From Apophysomyces variabilis (taxonomy: Eukaryota; Mucoromycota; Mucoromycetes; Mucorales; Mucoraceae), in assembly GCA_002749535.1 (NCBI GenBank), contig MZZL01000408.1, positions 2,248,631 through 2,312,630 on the forward strand: 64,000 nt of DNA. The letters run 5' to 3'. A model generated the notes under the pieces. That model was not told where the DNA came from. It did not search any database and saw only the letters and a program-made list of their open reading frames with translations. The translations under genes were made by a program, and so were the position numbers. Positions 34,993-47,785 of the stretch are shown in pieces; positions within the stretch are counted from its first letter, which is position 1, and every line of letters begins with the position of its first letter.

Positions 34993-36700
34993 CGCAAGTC
35001 AGCTTGCAGAAGAAAACAAGGAGAGAGAAATATTGATACATTTACAAGAAGGTTATTATAGTGAAAAGAAATCTATGAAAGAATAAAGGAATGAAAAAAA
35101 CCGAAGTATGTGAAAGCAAGAAAGAACAAAATAAGTTATGGGGAGAATTGAAGAAGCGATATGAGAGGAGAGGTAGAGGTTTTGAGGGTAAAATACAAAA
35201 GAAGGAAATGACAAGTTTCATATGGATGAAGCCTGAATTAAGTAGCAGAGCGATAGACCAATGAATTTGTGCTCGATAGACTTGTTGCGACACATAACAC
35301 GGATACCAAGTGTGGCTTGTTTCAAAACCCGCGTTTTTTGGTTTATATTGCTGCAACTTGACCTAACAGTAGTTTATTTTTTTAGAAGCCACTCCGTCTA
35401 CCTCCGCGTTGTGATTAGATTGGTCAGAAAAGATCTTCATAATGTAACTTAAAAAAAAAGAAGAAAAGAATACAAAGTGATGTCGAAATGTTTACTAATA
35501 TGTTGCATAACTACCACGCGGGAAACAAAAATAAGCTTTAAACTTTTTGCGGCAACACATTGTTTCTAGTGATCCTATTTTCTGTTGTCATTGGTAAAAC
35601 AATGATTTTCGGAAAGCTATTGATGAGTCTTCCGAGTTAGCAATGCATCGTGATGTCATGTGTAACAGTGTGCTATAAAGATTGGTTCTACCGTCTGCCT
35701 TCTATGGAAGTTATGATATCATAGGCAAACTTCTTTTTTGCCTATGATGCCATCACACTAGGGACGCATTGACGTAATTTCTTCAACCATGGCGAAGAAA
35801 GCGCGAAAGCTTATTTTATTATTGCAAGAGCGTCCAATCTATACATCAGTAAACTATAAACTATAAACTATAAGCTACCAAAGCTAAGGATGTTATCTAT
35901 TCACCTTTGTTGTCATATCCGATTTACTCATATTATAAAACGGGTGGGCCAAAGACTTGTCAAAAAAGCCATAGTGGACCGTTAGGGGAAAAGAACGAAA
36001 GAAACAGAATCGTGGGGGCGTTGGCGAGAAGAGGGGGTTTATATAGTTTTTCAACGACCCAAAAACAACGGCGCTTAGCCAACTTGAACAATGAGCAAAT
36101 GACGTTGCCTAGATACTAAAAGGAAGAAAAAAAAAATAAAAATAAAAAAAGAGTATTGTGCATCTCCGCACAACAGGTTCCATCTAGGAAATAAGCCGAT
36201 GGACCAATACGAATTGTCCCTCAGGAGACACAAGTTAGCAACGTGGCAAGTTGGTCAGAATACAAACGCCTTATTCTTGTGAAATGAAGGAGTCTCGGGC
36301 CTTGGAAACGCGAGAGCGCACGGGCAATTTCCGTTGGTCATCGGATTTATATTTTTAGGATATTGCGTAACAATGCCGCTGGACACATCTCGTCATAAAG
36401 TATGTGTAACGGTGTAACGTAATAGACACGGTCTAAACTAATTTTGTATACATCCGAAGTTTAAACCCTGGAGAGTCGATTGACAAAACTGCAAGCAAGC
36501 AAAATAGAAGAAGCGTCATATAAACAAATAAATGGATAGGTTACTAATCAAAGACAATAACTATCAAATGCAAATGCTACGTAACTGCAAATCTTCCCCC
36601 TTTTTTTGGCGCGGCGTGTCTACGAAGCTTGTTTCATCATGCAGACACATTTGATTGGTCTTTCCTAATTGGATTAAGGTTTAGGTCGCCAAAAAAAAAC
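34993..36700. other. Intergenic
   Basis: No recognisable gene. A short tandem repeat of ACTATAA units (about three copies) lies near 35850-35873, and an A-rich run near 36125-36150. Confidence 0.5.
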
Positions 36701-36701
36701 A

Positions 36702-36709
36702 TATAAATA
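36702..36709 (+). promoter_or_regulatory. TATA box of the coiled-coil protein gene
   Basis: TATAAATA 123 bases upstream of the ATG at 36825, followed by a pyrimidine-rich leader typical of well-expressed fungal genes. Confidence 0.55.
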
Positions 36710-36824
36710 TCGTGGCCATGGAACCATTTTACGTTTTTCCCCCAACATCAACTGCCTTTTCCCTTTACTTTTTCTTCAATTTTTTAACTCATTGACATAT
36801 CGCATAACATCAAGTATTATTACA

Positions 36825-37601
36825 ATGCCCGTAGCCGTTATTTCAAATCCTTCTACTTCCTCTTCCTCTACCAAGTCCTTCAAGTGGACAGCTCAGCGTA
36901 TCACTTCTCCCAAGTCTGGACGCGTGCATAAGCGAACACCTTCCAACGCTTCTTCCAAGATTTCTTCGCCCAAAGTCAACAAGGTCAAACAGATACAAGG
37001 CTCCGAAATCGAACGATTGGAATCCGAATTAGCATTCACCTATGATTCACTTGCCACTATCACTGTCATGTTTGACAGTCTGCGGTTGGCCTATGCAAAT
37101 TGCAAAAACGAGATTGAGAAGTCAAAAAGCGAAACAAGACTTGGCGAAATGGAAAAAGAATTGTTGACAGCTTACGATGACCTTGGTCTTCAAGTCACCC
37201 ATCTTGAACGCGTAATCATCAAGCTCGAAAAACGATTGATGGAAATCAGACCCACCACTACTATTACTACGGAAACGGGAAACCACAGTGATTATCCTCC
37301 CAGCCCACCTCAACCTCCAAGAAAAGAACAACAACAACAGTTCTCACAACAACCGGCCTCACCAGCTTCCACAGTGTCTGATCAATACCCTCTGTCCTAT
37401 TCCGTCTTACAAACACCCCCTTCCTATGCCATGAGCCCACCCATGCCTGCCACATCTTATTATTCCATGCCTATTGTCGCCCAAACCATGCCTATGCCAG
37501 AATCTGACTGCTTCGTGCCCTACAGTATTCCCACGACATGCTTCTACGATCCTGCCACAATCTACCCTACTTCTTGGACTTATTATCCCACTTCTCATTA
37601 A
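36825..37601 (+). CDS. Hypothetical Ser/Pro-rich coiled-coil protein
   Basis: 258 aa, apparently intronless, start chosen at MPVAVISNPSTSS because it follows a TATA element and a CT-rich leader; an in-frame ATG at 36792 is possible. Residues 1-60 are basic and Ser/Thr/Lys-rich. About 60-145 form a predicted coiled coil (EIERLESELAFTYDSL, then LERVIIKLEKRLMEI). The rest is Pro/Gln/Tyr-rich and probably disordered, ending with PTSWTYYPTSH. No family recognised. Clean codon use, TATA box and an AATAAA-rich 3' flank (about 37925-37940) suggest a real, expressed gene; cytoskeletal or adaptor roles would be guesses. Confidence 0.7.
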   Translation: MPVAVISNPSTSSSSTKSFKWTAQRITSPKSGRVHKRTPSNASSKISSPKVNKVKQIQGSEIERLESELAFTYDSLATITVMFDSLRLAYANCKNEIEKSKSETRLGEMEKELLTAYDDLGLQVTHLERVIIKLEKRLMEIRPTTTITTETGNHSDYPPSPPQPPRKEQQQQFSQQPASPASTVSDQYPLSYSVLQTPPSYAMSPPMPATSYYSMPIVAQTMPMPESDCFVPYSIPTTCFYDPATIYPTSWTYYPTSH

Positions 37602-39269
37602 TTCTGTATATTTCTTTATTGCATTCTTATTTCTTCCTCGTTTTCCATTTGTTTCGCTTTTACATACTGCATTGACATCCCATTCCCTCATTGACTGTTT
37701 GTTTTGTTATCTCGTTTTTTCTTTTTTTTTTCTGTTTCGCATTCCGTTGTTTTGTTTGTCCGATCATGATTGCTTTTTTCCTTTTTGGTTTCCGTTACTG
37801 CTCGCATATTTTTCTTTGTTTTTCATGTTAAGCTTTACTCAAGATTCACATATATACACCACACACAATCAAACCCCCAAAAAAAAGTAGACGTCTACTA
37901 TTGCTATCTATCATTTTGAAAAATATAATAAAAAATAAATCCTAAGATTATTATGTACATACATATTTTTGAGCTGAATTGAAAATTAGTCAATTAGTAT
38001 GTGAATGTGTGTGATCTTCGCGCGAAGTCGCGTTTCTTGTGCAACCCATGCGGCGGACGATGAGGATCGGCGGAAGTCTGTCTTTTTTTTTTTTCGTCCG
38101 TTGATCCTGTTAAATGAGGCAGGCGGATTAAATTGACCAATGCAGATCCAAGTAACATCATTGTCCTACACCAAATATGGGATCCAAGGGTCCTGTATTG
38201 TGGAACATAAGTATATTACAATGTTTCTTATTTAAATACAGACTCACCGTCGACCCCACAACGTAAAGATATAATAGGCATTATTTTATTTTGTAGATCA
38301 TTAGAGACCTTAAAAAAAAGAAGTTACTCAAACGGTTACCCGTTCTTGTGATACGTTTACAGCCTCTCCGGAACATGGCGACGACGCGGTACCCTTACAC
38401 TAAGCCACATCCCGCCTGTTTGACCTTAGAGCGGAGAGAAACACCTTTTAGAAAGCGGAAATGGAACATTAAGTGTTTCTGTTTGTTCAATTTCCTGTCG
38501 CTGCTAAAAATGTCGTCAAGCAAGCTCGATGTCATATCAAACAAAATCGCGCCAATGAAAGTCTAACTGGAAAAAATAGCAAACCCAAAAATCGAAGAAT
38601 GCCGTTGTCCTGAGTGACATGATTTGACTTACCAGATATGGTCTTCAGGTAACAAAGAACGGGGATGCTGGATAACTATAGCCTGCAACTTTTTTTAAGA
38701 AACCTACGGACTTCCTAAATAGAAAAAGGAATAAGGAATCCGAGGTAATGCAGAACATTGACTCGGCCTGTTAGGAGAACACGCCCTTCTTTAGGGACCC
38801 GGATTTGAACAAACCTCGGCCCTATCCTGGTTCATGATGGATAACATGAAATAATGCACTTATTATTGTAAGTTTCAGGGTATTACGCGTCTGGGTAACA
38901 TTCGCGGACCTTCTGGGACCCGTAATTTCCTAACAGCAGAAGACCATGCTACCTAGGTGGCGGTTTCCTCGCAATCTTTTGGATCCTATAGAGCATGGAC
39001 TTGATACTACAAAACTAAGTTTGCCTAACGCTTGTCGGACCAATGATTTTCGGAAGCTTCCATTTCTTCTGACGTGCAAAGAATTTAAATGTTTTGCATG
39101 CTAGCTAAATTGTTTATGTGAACTCACACTGCATTGCATTAATAGAGGTCACTTGTCAAGGTTTGGTGGTCACCTGAAATTTTGACAAGTGTACTCTTTT
39201 TTCGGAAACATTTAGTACAATGGCCCAAAAAAATTAGCACAAAAATACCATATATAGAATGTCCACTGC
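37602..39269. other. 3' region and intergenic
   Basis: Begins with a T-rich 3' UTR-like stretch to about 37900 and AATAAA-like words near 37930. The remainder shows no recognisable gene. Confidence 0.5.
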
Positions 39270-41800
39270 TTCTTTATGCGGTATCTGTACTTCTGCATCC
39301 GAGAATCAAAGTGTAAGCGTCTAGTTTGGAAATATGGTCATTGATGATGGTAATGGGAGTTCGATCACTTTTAACCATCGCAGTTGCCATACGAGCGACG
39401 AACATTATCTCAACATATCTGAATAATAACATTCTGGTCATTTTAAAAGTTTGCATAAGAGCGTCCATCTAAGTAGAGGTCACGAAATAAGATTGAAAAA
39501 GATATTGAAAGAACAGCATAGTTAAAAGTGTGTGAAATATGCTTCAGCATGAAGCAGGATGAAATAGTCGTCAGAGAGAGAAGAAGTAGGAGAATTATGG
39601 TTTATTTGACTTAGTGTGTAATTCCACTGTAGGTATGAGACAAGCAATGTTATGTCTTGGTGACGTTGGATTTGATACCGAACAGAAGAGACAAGTTTGG
39701 TAAGCTCTGTAGATTTTATGCTGGGTATTTGGTCAATGAGCTGCTTTGCTTGCGGATTTGATCTTATGTATTCGTTGCGCTTATGTATAGCATGGTTGTG
39801 ATCACAACTGTCGCAGTATTCCGTAGTACTCGTTTTTCTGATCCAATGAGATTCTGTTCCACGGCCATCTGTAGCAGCACACGTATCTGTAACGCCAAGG
39901 TCGACCTCTCAAAAAAAAAAATGCAATCATTTTCTGCCAGTTGCTTTAGAGCAGCCAGACTTGAAAGCTTCGAAGACGGTTCGCGTTTGGACTTTCTAAA
40001 GATAAACTCTACGTCGACGCCGCCCGTTCTGATTTTATCCCTGCAAGTGTTTCAGAAGACAGCTGCAAAGCACCATGATACGTACCAAAATAAAAAGAAA
40101 AAAGGATTTATCGTTTTCGAGACTTCCAAACGTGCGGTATCCGAACTTTCCATGCTGAACAAGTTGAAATAATCTTGTCTAGCTTTAGAAGTAGTCGGTG
40201 CAGTCTGCTCATGCGGTATATTGGCCGCGGCCAACAAATTTCCTAAAGCTCGAAAGTCAATAGTGAGGTGTTGACATTGGAAAGTGCAGACTGGGAATAT
40301 GCTAAATCTTCGACATCATCTAGAATATGTGTACTTCATAGGTAGAAAGGCTTTATTGTCTATCGATTGTGCACTGCACAAAGTCCGCAAGCTTTTCCCA
40401 GTCAAACTTGGGAAAGGGCTTGGTAAATCGCTTTGGCAACATTCAAGGTTTTTTGCTTCAAATAGCTGAACAGGCAGCATTTTTTTGACCGACAATAAGC
40501 TTTCTTGATAGGTTGAAGGTATTAATGAGCCATGATATATACTTGTTGAAAACGATTGCAAATAGGAATGATGCGGTTACCTCATACACGCTCCGGTGGA
40601 TGTATGCTATGGGCACGTAGTCCTGAAGCTCTTCTTCTCGTACAAACAGTCTTCCTCCAATTACTTTAGCACGATGTGCATCCATGGAATGGATAAGTGA
40701 GGAGCGAAGTTCAATCGACTTCAGTAATACTGCTTGGCCCAAAGAATAGAGAGAAAGTTATTTTTTTAAACCACTTTTCTACAGCTTCTTCACCCTTAAC
40801 TGTGCTTGGCCAGTCATCGGTCACTGTCTATGTTTATGCAATGTGATTGCACACGTACCATGACAATGACTTGCGCTCTGCAGTGGCTATCTTTTCGAGA
40901 CAATACTCGTCTTTCTCGTCAGAGGATCGGATCAACAGATAGGGATTTATCTCGGACACTCCATCGGTTGCTGAGCTGCTACTTGTGGTTTGCTCCTCCG
41001 CTTTTCTCTTGATACTCTTACTGGCTAATATGTCAAACGGCGTCTAGTTTATCATAACGAATCTCAAACAAATATAGGGGGAGGAGCGCCCGAGGCAATT
41101 CCCAACAAATACTGGATGGTGCTGTTTTTAGAATTTACGATAAGATGATTACGTATAGCTTGCTCGTACTATTTGGCACCATCGGAGATAAACGTCATGT
41201 GGATGCATGACGCAAAGTATTCGAGATCCAAAGCTTCATATCCTCTTTGAATTGCTTCAATATAGTCATCATAAGCTCATCTGCCTTTCCGCTTCCAGAT
41301 ATTGTTGCAAACAAATTGAAGCAAAGATTGTGCGATATTCTTGGAATCTCTTCGCCTTGTGCGAGCAATGATAAGACGTAATAGTTAGCAAAAAGAGATC
41401 GGGCATAAGTGACGTCGAGGACATGCTTCACAGCAGAACGGATTGAGGTCACAAGATCAGCATTTTTGCAAGTATTTTCCAACGAAGTATTGATGATTCT
41501 GGTACGTTTCAACGCACATGTGCTCCTACGACGTGGTTTAGGATTCTTGCATTTTTACCTTGACGATTGATTTTGCCCTGCCCTATCACATGTGTTGCAG
41601 ATAGTTTCTTTGCCTTTGCTTTTCTTCTCCTGTGCTTTACTTCGACCAGCATATTTGGGGTCGCGTTTCTGGTTCACAAGTGCTATTCTTTTTCCGCTTC
41701 TTAGCCATTGGCCCAGTGGGAGCCGAGTAATCCGAGAGATTCAACAAACATTTTCTAAGCTGCTTATCTTACGTTTCTCGTGATGCCAAAGGGTTGGAGC
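39270..41800 (-). pseudogene. Decayed zinc-knuckle element-like gene
   Basis: Several minus-strand fragments in one order look like a broken protein gene. Upstream, a basic segment (RDPKYAGRSKAQEKK) leads to a zinc-knuckle-like CNTCDRAGQNQSSR, interrupted by an in-frame TAA at 41555-41557 just before KCKNPKPRRR. The frame continues as a helical region (SIRSAVKHVLDVTYARSLF, ISHNLCFNLFATISGSGK) to a stop near 41195. Further fragments lie at 41020-40810 (E/S-rich), 40742-40580 and 40237-39780 (with GGVDVEFIFRKSKRE). The pattern recalls multi-copy zinc-knuckle gene families of Mucoromycota suspected to be mobile-element derived; family identity is recalled, not tested. No terminal repeats found. 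Confidence 0.4.
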
Positions 41801-43881
41801 ATCAGTTTCAGGTTGGAAGGCACAGACAGATTCAGAGCACCTGCAAAGCTATGAGTTGGTTATGTATATATTTGATACAATCTACCTGAAGGAGGTTTGC
41901 ACTTTCCCTAAGAGGAATAACGGGTTGCAAAACCGTCGTCGCCGTCGTCAGTAGCAGTGTTTTGGACATCTGGGCCAAGGCAGTAAGTTACGGACAGTCC
42001 TCACGCATCATTTTCGCGTTCTAAAACACATCACTTTTTGCGGCAAATGAAGATGATTCTTCTGAATCTAAATATGGCGTATCTTTCTTGTTCAAAGACA
42101 TAAGAAGAATTCTTTTTCACTTTACTGAAGATGTGGAGAAGAAAGCGTTTAGTTTTCAGCTGATGGGAAGAGGAATCGCTTTTCATGCCGACAAAACCGT
42201 GTCGGGGACTGGGTATCAGACCTGACAAATTAGACACTATCCCATTGCTGGATTATTTAAGATTTCATTCAAAATTGTTTAAAGATTTGGAGATAAAAGC
42301 TATACAAGGATTTGCCAACAATGATTAATGAATATCCTCTGTTAAGATGTGATAATGGAGTCTAACGGTGAGACCACCTGCAAAGATAAACTTTAGTCAA
42401 ACAGTCCTAACCAGAAACATTGCCTAACACACTTATATTAAGAACCTAAAAGTCTTCAGAAGGACTAACCGTATTTGTAACGCCGGTATATTGATCTAAT
42501 GAGGGCCGGGAAAACTCTCCTGGTCTTCCTTGCCCAGACCAAATCGGCTCTACAATCCAGAATAAGTTCTTACTGGCCAAAACGGCTCTATCCCATACCA
42601 CCTTACAGTTTTTGCATTACCAAGATGCTATGGTAAGAAACGCAATTAGCTGTGGTGAGCTTTTCCAGAGACCTGCATCTGCAGTTATGGCACACCTAAA
42701 TTACGTTTGTGAGCAGGACAGAATCCGCTACACTATTTTTTCTGATATTTTCCCGTATCCTCAACTGTTTTAAGCGTTGGGTCTTTTAAAAATATTTTCT
42801 AGCTGGTGAGATAGGTATCTATGTCGTCGTAATGTAGTTACGCTTGCCCCTGAACGAGAACATGTTTTGGATTCAAAAATGCCTTATTGTTATTTCATAG
42901 TTTGATTGGATGATATCTTCAAAAACTTTACATCCCTCAATCACAGTTTTACACAGATGGCTTTTGGCCGCTAATCAAAGGCATAGAATAAACATCTTAG
43001 AATTAATTAAAGTGTGTTTACTCTGGGCAATCAAACTGTTTTGCTTTACATTGAATGTTTTACAAGGAACTGGATATTGCTAAGTAGCAAGCAAGCCAGC
43101 AATGAATGGGATTGCCTACTTGTCAAACGACAAAATAAAATTACTAAGCTGAACACTGGCAGATACGTGATAAATTCCAGCACAGCAATGTATCAGTTGT
43201 TCTGTCATGAGAAAAGACAAATATATGAGCAGCTAAGGCATCAACCTTACTCCCCCAAACATTAATACCAAACAATTGGCTATCGGAAACTTAAGAAATG
43301 TATCAGAACTAGTACTTATTAGCTTTGTTCGTCCATCCACAATTTGTTGCAAGGAAGGAGGCGGAATAGGGAACACAGCAAACACCATTCTATGGGTAAA
43401 CAAGGGCCACTTTTAGTCCATTCCACCCTCAACTGTTTCGGAGTGACATTGCCTTGATCGTCGTATTATCCGTAGAGGGAAAAAGGTTGCTCACCCCAAC
43501 TTTAGCTGTGCCAAGTCACCTAGGAGTTGCGCCTCCCTTATTCTGTCAAAAACGGCAGTCCACGTGTCTCATTGATTACCATTTGAGCACAGTTAGCGAA
43601 GAGGAAAGGACATTAAGATTTCCTGGACCTTTCAGTACGATTGGCTGGATGATCTCGACTCAGATCACTGCTTTTCTCACAAGCGTCAAGCTTTTTCAAT
43701 CTCAGCAGGAAAACATTTGATTTCTTCAAAAAGTACTTACCCAGCAAAGACTTGCCACATCGTTTAACGTAAGTTCCATGTCGAAAACGAAAGGGAGGCA
43801 GTCTTGTAGAACCTTCCTTGAAGATTATCCCGGCACTGACATTACGAATCCTTTAGCTGTCATTCAAACTACCAATCTAAT
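41801..43881. other. Intergenic, upstream of eIF4E2
   Basis: Short frames only, no recognisable domain on either strand. The proximal part should hold the eIF4E2 promoter. Confidence 0.5.
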
Positions 43882-44790
43882 ATGACCAGCTCCATCACAA
43901 CAACGCATGCATCGCTTTCTTTACATCAATCAGCTACCACAACTTCGGAAGAAACACAACCTATCACACATCATCCTCTTCATTATGCTTGGGTCTTCTG
44001 GTTTATGCATCGATCTCCAAAGGAGAAAATCAAAGATTATGAAGGCAGCATGAAACGAATCGCATCGTTCACCTCGGTAGGAGATATTAAGTTGGGTCCA
44101 CATTCCCTGGACGGCCAACTCATCGTATGCTTTTCAGATAGAAGAGTTTTGGGCTGTCTTTAGTCACTTACGTCGCCCGAATGATTTACCATATATCAGC
44201 GATTATCATCTGTTCAAGCAAGGTGTAAGACCTGTGTGGGAGGCAAGTTAAACAAGATCAGCTGCTGTTCATTATAACAAATGCTAATACATACATAAAT
44301 GACGACAAAAGGATGAGGCAAATATGCAAGGTGGTAAGTGGATTGTCCGGTTGAAGAAGGGATTGGCAAGTCGGTACTGGGAATCTTTGGTAGGTCTCTT
44401 TTTTGTTTTTTTTTTCCTTATTCTTTGTCCATGGCGTTTTGGGTTATTTGCTTCGGAACTGCTTCTTATGTTGTTGGTTATTTAAGGTTCTGGCAATTAT
44501 TGGTGACCAGTTCGATGTGCACGATGAGATCTGTGGTGCTGTGCTTTCCATTCGTGCTTCCGAGGACATTATCTCAGTATGGAACAGAACTGCTGCTAAT
44601 GGGAGGATAAACTTGAAGATTAGGTAAGAGAATGGAAATATTTTAGTTTGTTAGATACTGATACGTTTGATCTAGGGACACGATCAAGAAGAATCTTGGT
44701 TTACCCGCAGATACCATCATGGAATACAAGACGCATAACGACGCACTAAGAGATAGATCAAGCTACAGCAACACAGACATCTTCCGATAA
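43882..44790 (+). CDS. eIF4E2: Cap-binding protein eIF4E2 (4EHP, class II eIF4E)
   Basis: mRNA 5'-cap-binding protein; class II members usually repress translation of selected mRNAs rather than build eIF4F. Exons: 43882-44076, 44138-44242, 44312-44389, 44487-44623, 44676-44790; 209 aa. Signature runs are HPLHYAWVFWFMHRSP, EEFWAVFSHLRRPNDLP, VRPVWEDEAN (cap-stacking Trp plus Glu), GGKWIVRLKKG, EICGAVLSIRA and SVWNRTA. The first strand reads Y..W.FWF rather than the WALWFF of class I, as in 4EHP. Intron 2 uses a GC donor (GAG/GCAAGT), forced by the conserved VWE-DEAN join. Identification is strong. Confidence 0.93.
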
Positions 44791-46140
44791 AGTAAAAAAA
44801 AGGGGGGGCTTAATGAGTCAATAAACGTTGAACGTGTTTTACCATTTATGGACGGCAGTTATACAAACGGGTCATTCGTTATGCTATGGATTGTGGGTAA
44901 CATCACCAATCAAAAATGGGTTTTCATTGAATTGGAGAGAGTTTAGTACTCGATCGGGAGCTAGATTACAGAGAGATAGTAAAGAGCATTATCACATATC
45001 ATAATGGAGAGATCCAGAAGGAGTGGTTCGTTTTCCATCGAACTGGATTATCGATTGGGTAGAAGACACTCAAAATCGGTTGCGAGAACCAGTTACGTGC
45101 AGATTTTGCAAGGACTAAAGATGCTAAAACAGAGACGTGATAAACCGTGTTTAAGGATCAATAATCCAGGAGTCAAACAGGAGAATGAAATTGCCGTTGT
45201 CTAATAACAATAGAAGTTTGCAACTACCCCGCCTTTTCCTAAACATCGCTCATCTACCTTTAATAATTGCCTGATTTGCTAGTTCTTTATTCCATTTCTT
45301 TCCGGTTCTTAATATGCGACATAGCTTGTGACCTTCTACCAGACCATTTCAGATCATAGCCGTAATACTTACCTTCCTTTCGAGATATAAGCATGGAATA
45401 CCTTTCTTAAAAAGACGGAAAGATATTGATTCAGCCATTGAAATCAAAGGCTGCCTTCCGCGTTGATACATAAGGAATCATAACCTATGAACGTAAACCC
45501 AAATTTTTTTAAACCAGGTCCTGGGCAATAATCTATAAGGCTTTGAAACATATCCATACAAGGTTTCTATCGCTTGTAGCGAACTAAGAAAAACCTGAAA
45601 CTTACATCGCTTTTTTATTAGAGCTAAACCATATTATGAAGCACGACGTGGTTTTGCGGTTACCCTTCCGGTATGCGTTTGGTGTAGCATGGCTTTAGCA
45701 ACCGATACGCGCCGCAAAGTATATACCAAATGATAAAGGGTACTGTAATTCCTGATTGTGGGCTTCATTAACCTGGCCTTATTATTTAGGTACGTGATCG
45801 GGCGCTTTTAAAGGCTAGTTAGCCATAATAACTGAAGCTGAGACATACATAACACATATGAACTATGACTCGATAACTAATGGGCCAACGAAATATGGAT
45901 GCTGTGGTAAATGCGGACATTGGGTTCAACTCGCATGATGTTGAGGCTCTCTTATTGGCTCATAAAATATCCCACACCAGAAGGTGAGACTTCATGCAAC
46001 TGTTCCTTGTGGCAATGGGACATATGTTTCAGTCTTTCCAGAAAATATTAGATAAAATACATTTATAAAAGCGGCGCGGAAGGAATAAACCTTTTTGCTT
46101 TCAAACGAAGCCAAAAAATATCGACAGTTTTATATAAAGA
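44791..46140. other. Intergenic
   Basis: A + strand stretch around 44840-45120 is open in one frame apart from one stop (it includes WRDPEGVVRFPSNWIIDWVE and EPVTCRFCKD) and might be a lost exon or decayed gene, but no splice chain or family could be established. Nothing else supported. Confidence 0.4.
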
Positions 46141-46635
46141 TGCAGTCGTCGAAAATGCTTATGCTTCGAGGTTCTCTACTAAGTAAACGCTTCATCGGAA
46201 GTACCTCTGCGATCAGTCGAACTAAGCGGTACCGACTTGATCAGGAGTATATGCCATGGTCGAACGAGTATTCAGGATCGGGAACTACTCGGGAGATTAT
46301 GGAACATAAAGTGGCCTGTGACGATTGTGTTGATCCTATGTTGGAACTTGAAGAAGCAAGATCCGAATGCGAGGTAGACACATACAATAACTTGTAAAAT
46401 CATATCAGGTTTGTATGCTAAACATATACACGTACAGGTACAAGATGGTCCGGATTTCCTGCTATGGAGCGCGGCGAATCGTGAAATATCAGAGATTTCC
46501 GAGGAGATATCTCACACCAACTTGCGAGATTCTGTTCATATGGCATCTTTTGGGCGTTATCAGCCGGCTCGTCCCATCCGTCAAGTCGGCTTGTTTAAAC
46601 CTTTGAAAAAGCCGGCTTTTAAGCGGCTTAACTAA
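46141..46635 (+). CDS. Small orphan protein, two exons
   Basis: Exons 46141-46373 and 46438-46635 join in frame (GAG/GTAGAC...GTACAG/GTA), removing a stop that otherwise ends the first frame. The N-terminus (MQSSKMLMLRGSLLSKRF) is basic and hydroxylated, like a mitochondrial presequence. The body has a CDDC pair (VACDDCVDP) and an acidic stretch, and the C-terminus is basic (RPIRQVGLFKPLKKPAFKRLN). Exon 1 as given is 233 bases with exon 2 at 198, so the phase at the join should be rechecked: the upstream in-frame ATG is at 46095 and the Met at 46140 region is approximate to one base. No family recognised. Confidence 0.42.
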
Positions 46636-46912
46636 AAAAAAATACAAAACCAAAAAAATAATATATATAATCCCGTTATATCTATGTTTTCTCATGTGCT
46701 ATCTTTATGTCAAACTAGCTTGCATTTTGTCAAAAGACAAACAAGCGTTTTGCAGTCATACACTGTTTTTCATTGCATGCGCAGTTATTGAGAGATATCC
46801 TCCACACGCCAATAACGGTGTTTGTTCATCGGCAGTTGCGTTGTTCTATTATATTACAATTCAAAGTAGATTCAAACCGTTGTGCGTGTATTCTAGATAC
46901 TCTTGTTGTATG
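46636..46912. other. Short spacer before the direct repeat
   Basis: AT-rich DNA after the orphan gene; no feature recognised. Confidence 0.4.
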
Positions 46913-47318
46913 TGTTAGAGACAAATGAGATAAAAGAAAATCGGACAATAGAATCCTTTGAGACTGAGTCGAGATTGTTTTTATTATCATTATGTTTTCA
47001 TGACTATTTATATGTTGTCTCTAAATGTAAGTGTATGCGTTGTGTAATGTGTTGTTCTATGTGTTGTCTCTATAGATGCAGTGTAGATCTATGAGGATAG
47101 AGAAATGTAAAGAAAGAGGGAAAGAACCACCTTGCATAGATTAAACTGTACACTTAGTTTGATACATGATGCATGTAGTAAGATGGTCTGATCGTCTTTA
47201 TACTGCGTAAAGGAGAGAGCTACATTGCATGTAAAATACGATGATCCATATACCAAATTGGGAAACTGTATTGTAGTCCCGCTATTAAGGTGTATAACGA
47301 CATACTAGCTATACGACA
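46913..47318. repeat. LTR-like direct repeat, left copy
   Basis: This 406-base unit is about 98-99% identical to 47786-48192; the few differences include a T-run length change and three single-base changes. It starts TGTTAGAGAC and ends CTATACGACA, so it has the 5'-TG..CA-3' ends of long terminal repeats. Inside, TAGAGACAA near the start is inverted as TTGTCTCTA about 100 and 150 bases later. Confidence 0.75.
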
Positions 47319-47785
47319 ACTCTAATGAAGATAATTATCCCTTGTTGAAGCTAATTATTAACAAATTTGATGGCGGTGAAAAATCGGCATATTCTCTTAG
47401 ATCTTTTTCTATATCGCTCAATAAAGTGGTTTTCCTGTTTTGAACTTTTTCTCTTCCCCCCCCCCCTCTTTGTTTATATCCCACGTTTTAACACTGACCT
47501 CGACAGTTTTGTTTTGCTAGCTCTCCCGTTTCTATATCCGTTGATGCAGCGCGAATATGTTCTGTTCATAGCCGATATATACACATTAATGAACAAAGAC
47601 TGCCGATATTATCCGCAAGTTAAATTCTTTTCAACAACTTTCTTGGTCGGACTGATCCTATTTAACGTCAACAACAATCAAACAATTATGGCTAATATAA
47701 TTTAAATGTATGGCAGAACCAAAACAACTGGCCAGCATTGTGAATTCCTTAGAAAGCTTGACAATGCTGTATATTCTGTGGTATA
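47319..47785. mobile_element. Internal region of a possible TRIM-like element
   Basis: 467 bases between the two near-identical repeats. No gag or pol coding sequence is present, no TGG-starting primer-binding site follows the left repeat, and no polypurine tract precedes the right one in either orientation. A C-run occurs near 47457-47466. Size and layout fit a terminal-repeat retrotransposon in miniature or two copies of a short repeat with intervening DNA. Flanking bases (GTATG and TATTC) do not give a target-site duplication. Confidence 0.35.

Noticed and set aside
35850..35873. CRISPR-like or regulatory repeat array
   Set aside because: Only about three copies of a 7-base unit without spacers; an ordinary short tandem repeat.
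44840..45204. Possible extra gene downstream of eIF4E2
   Set aside because: Protein-like words occur (WIIDWVE, TCRFCKD), but stops interrupt and no splice chain or family could be shown.
47319..47785. Complete LTR retrotransposon
   Set aside because: No gag/pol, primer-binding site, polypurine tract or target-site duplication was found, so only a TRIM-like or plain repeat label is justified.
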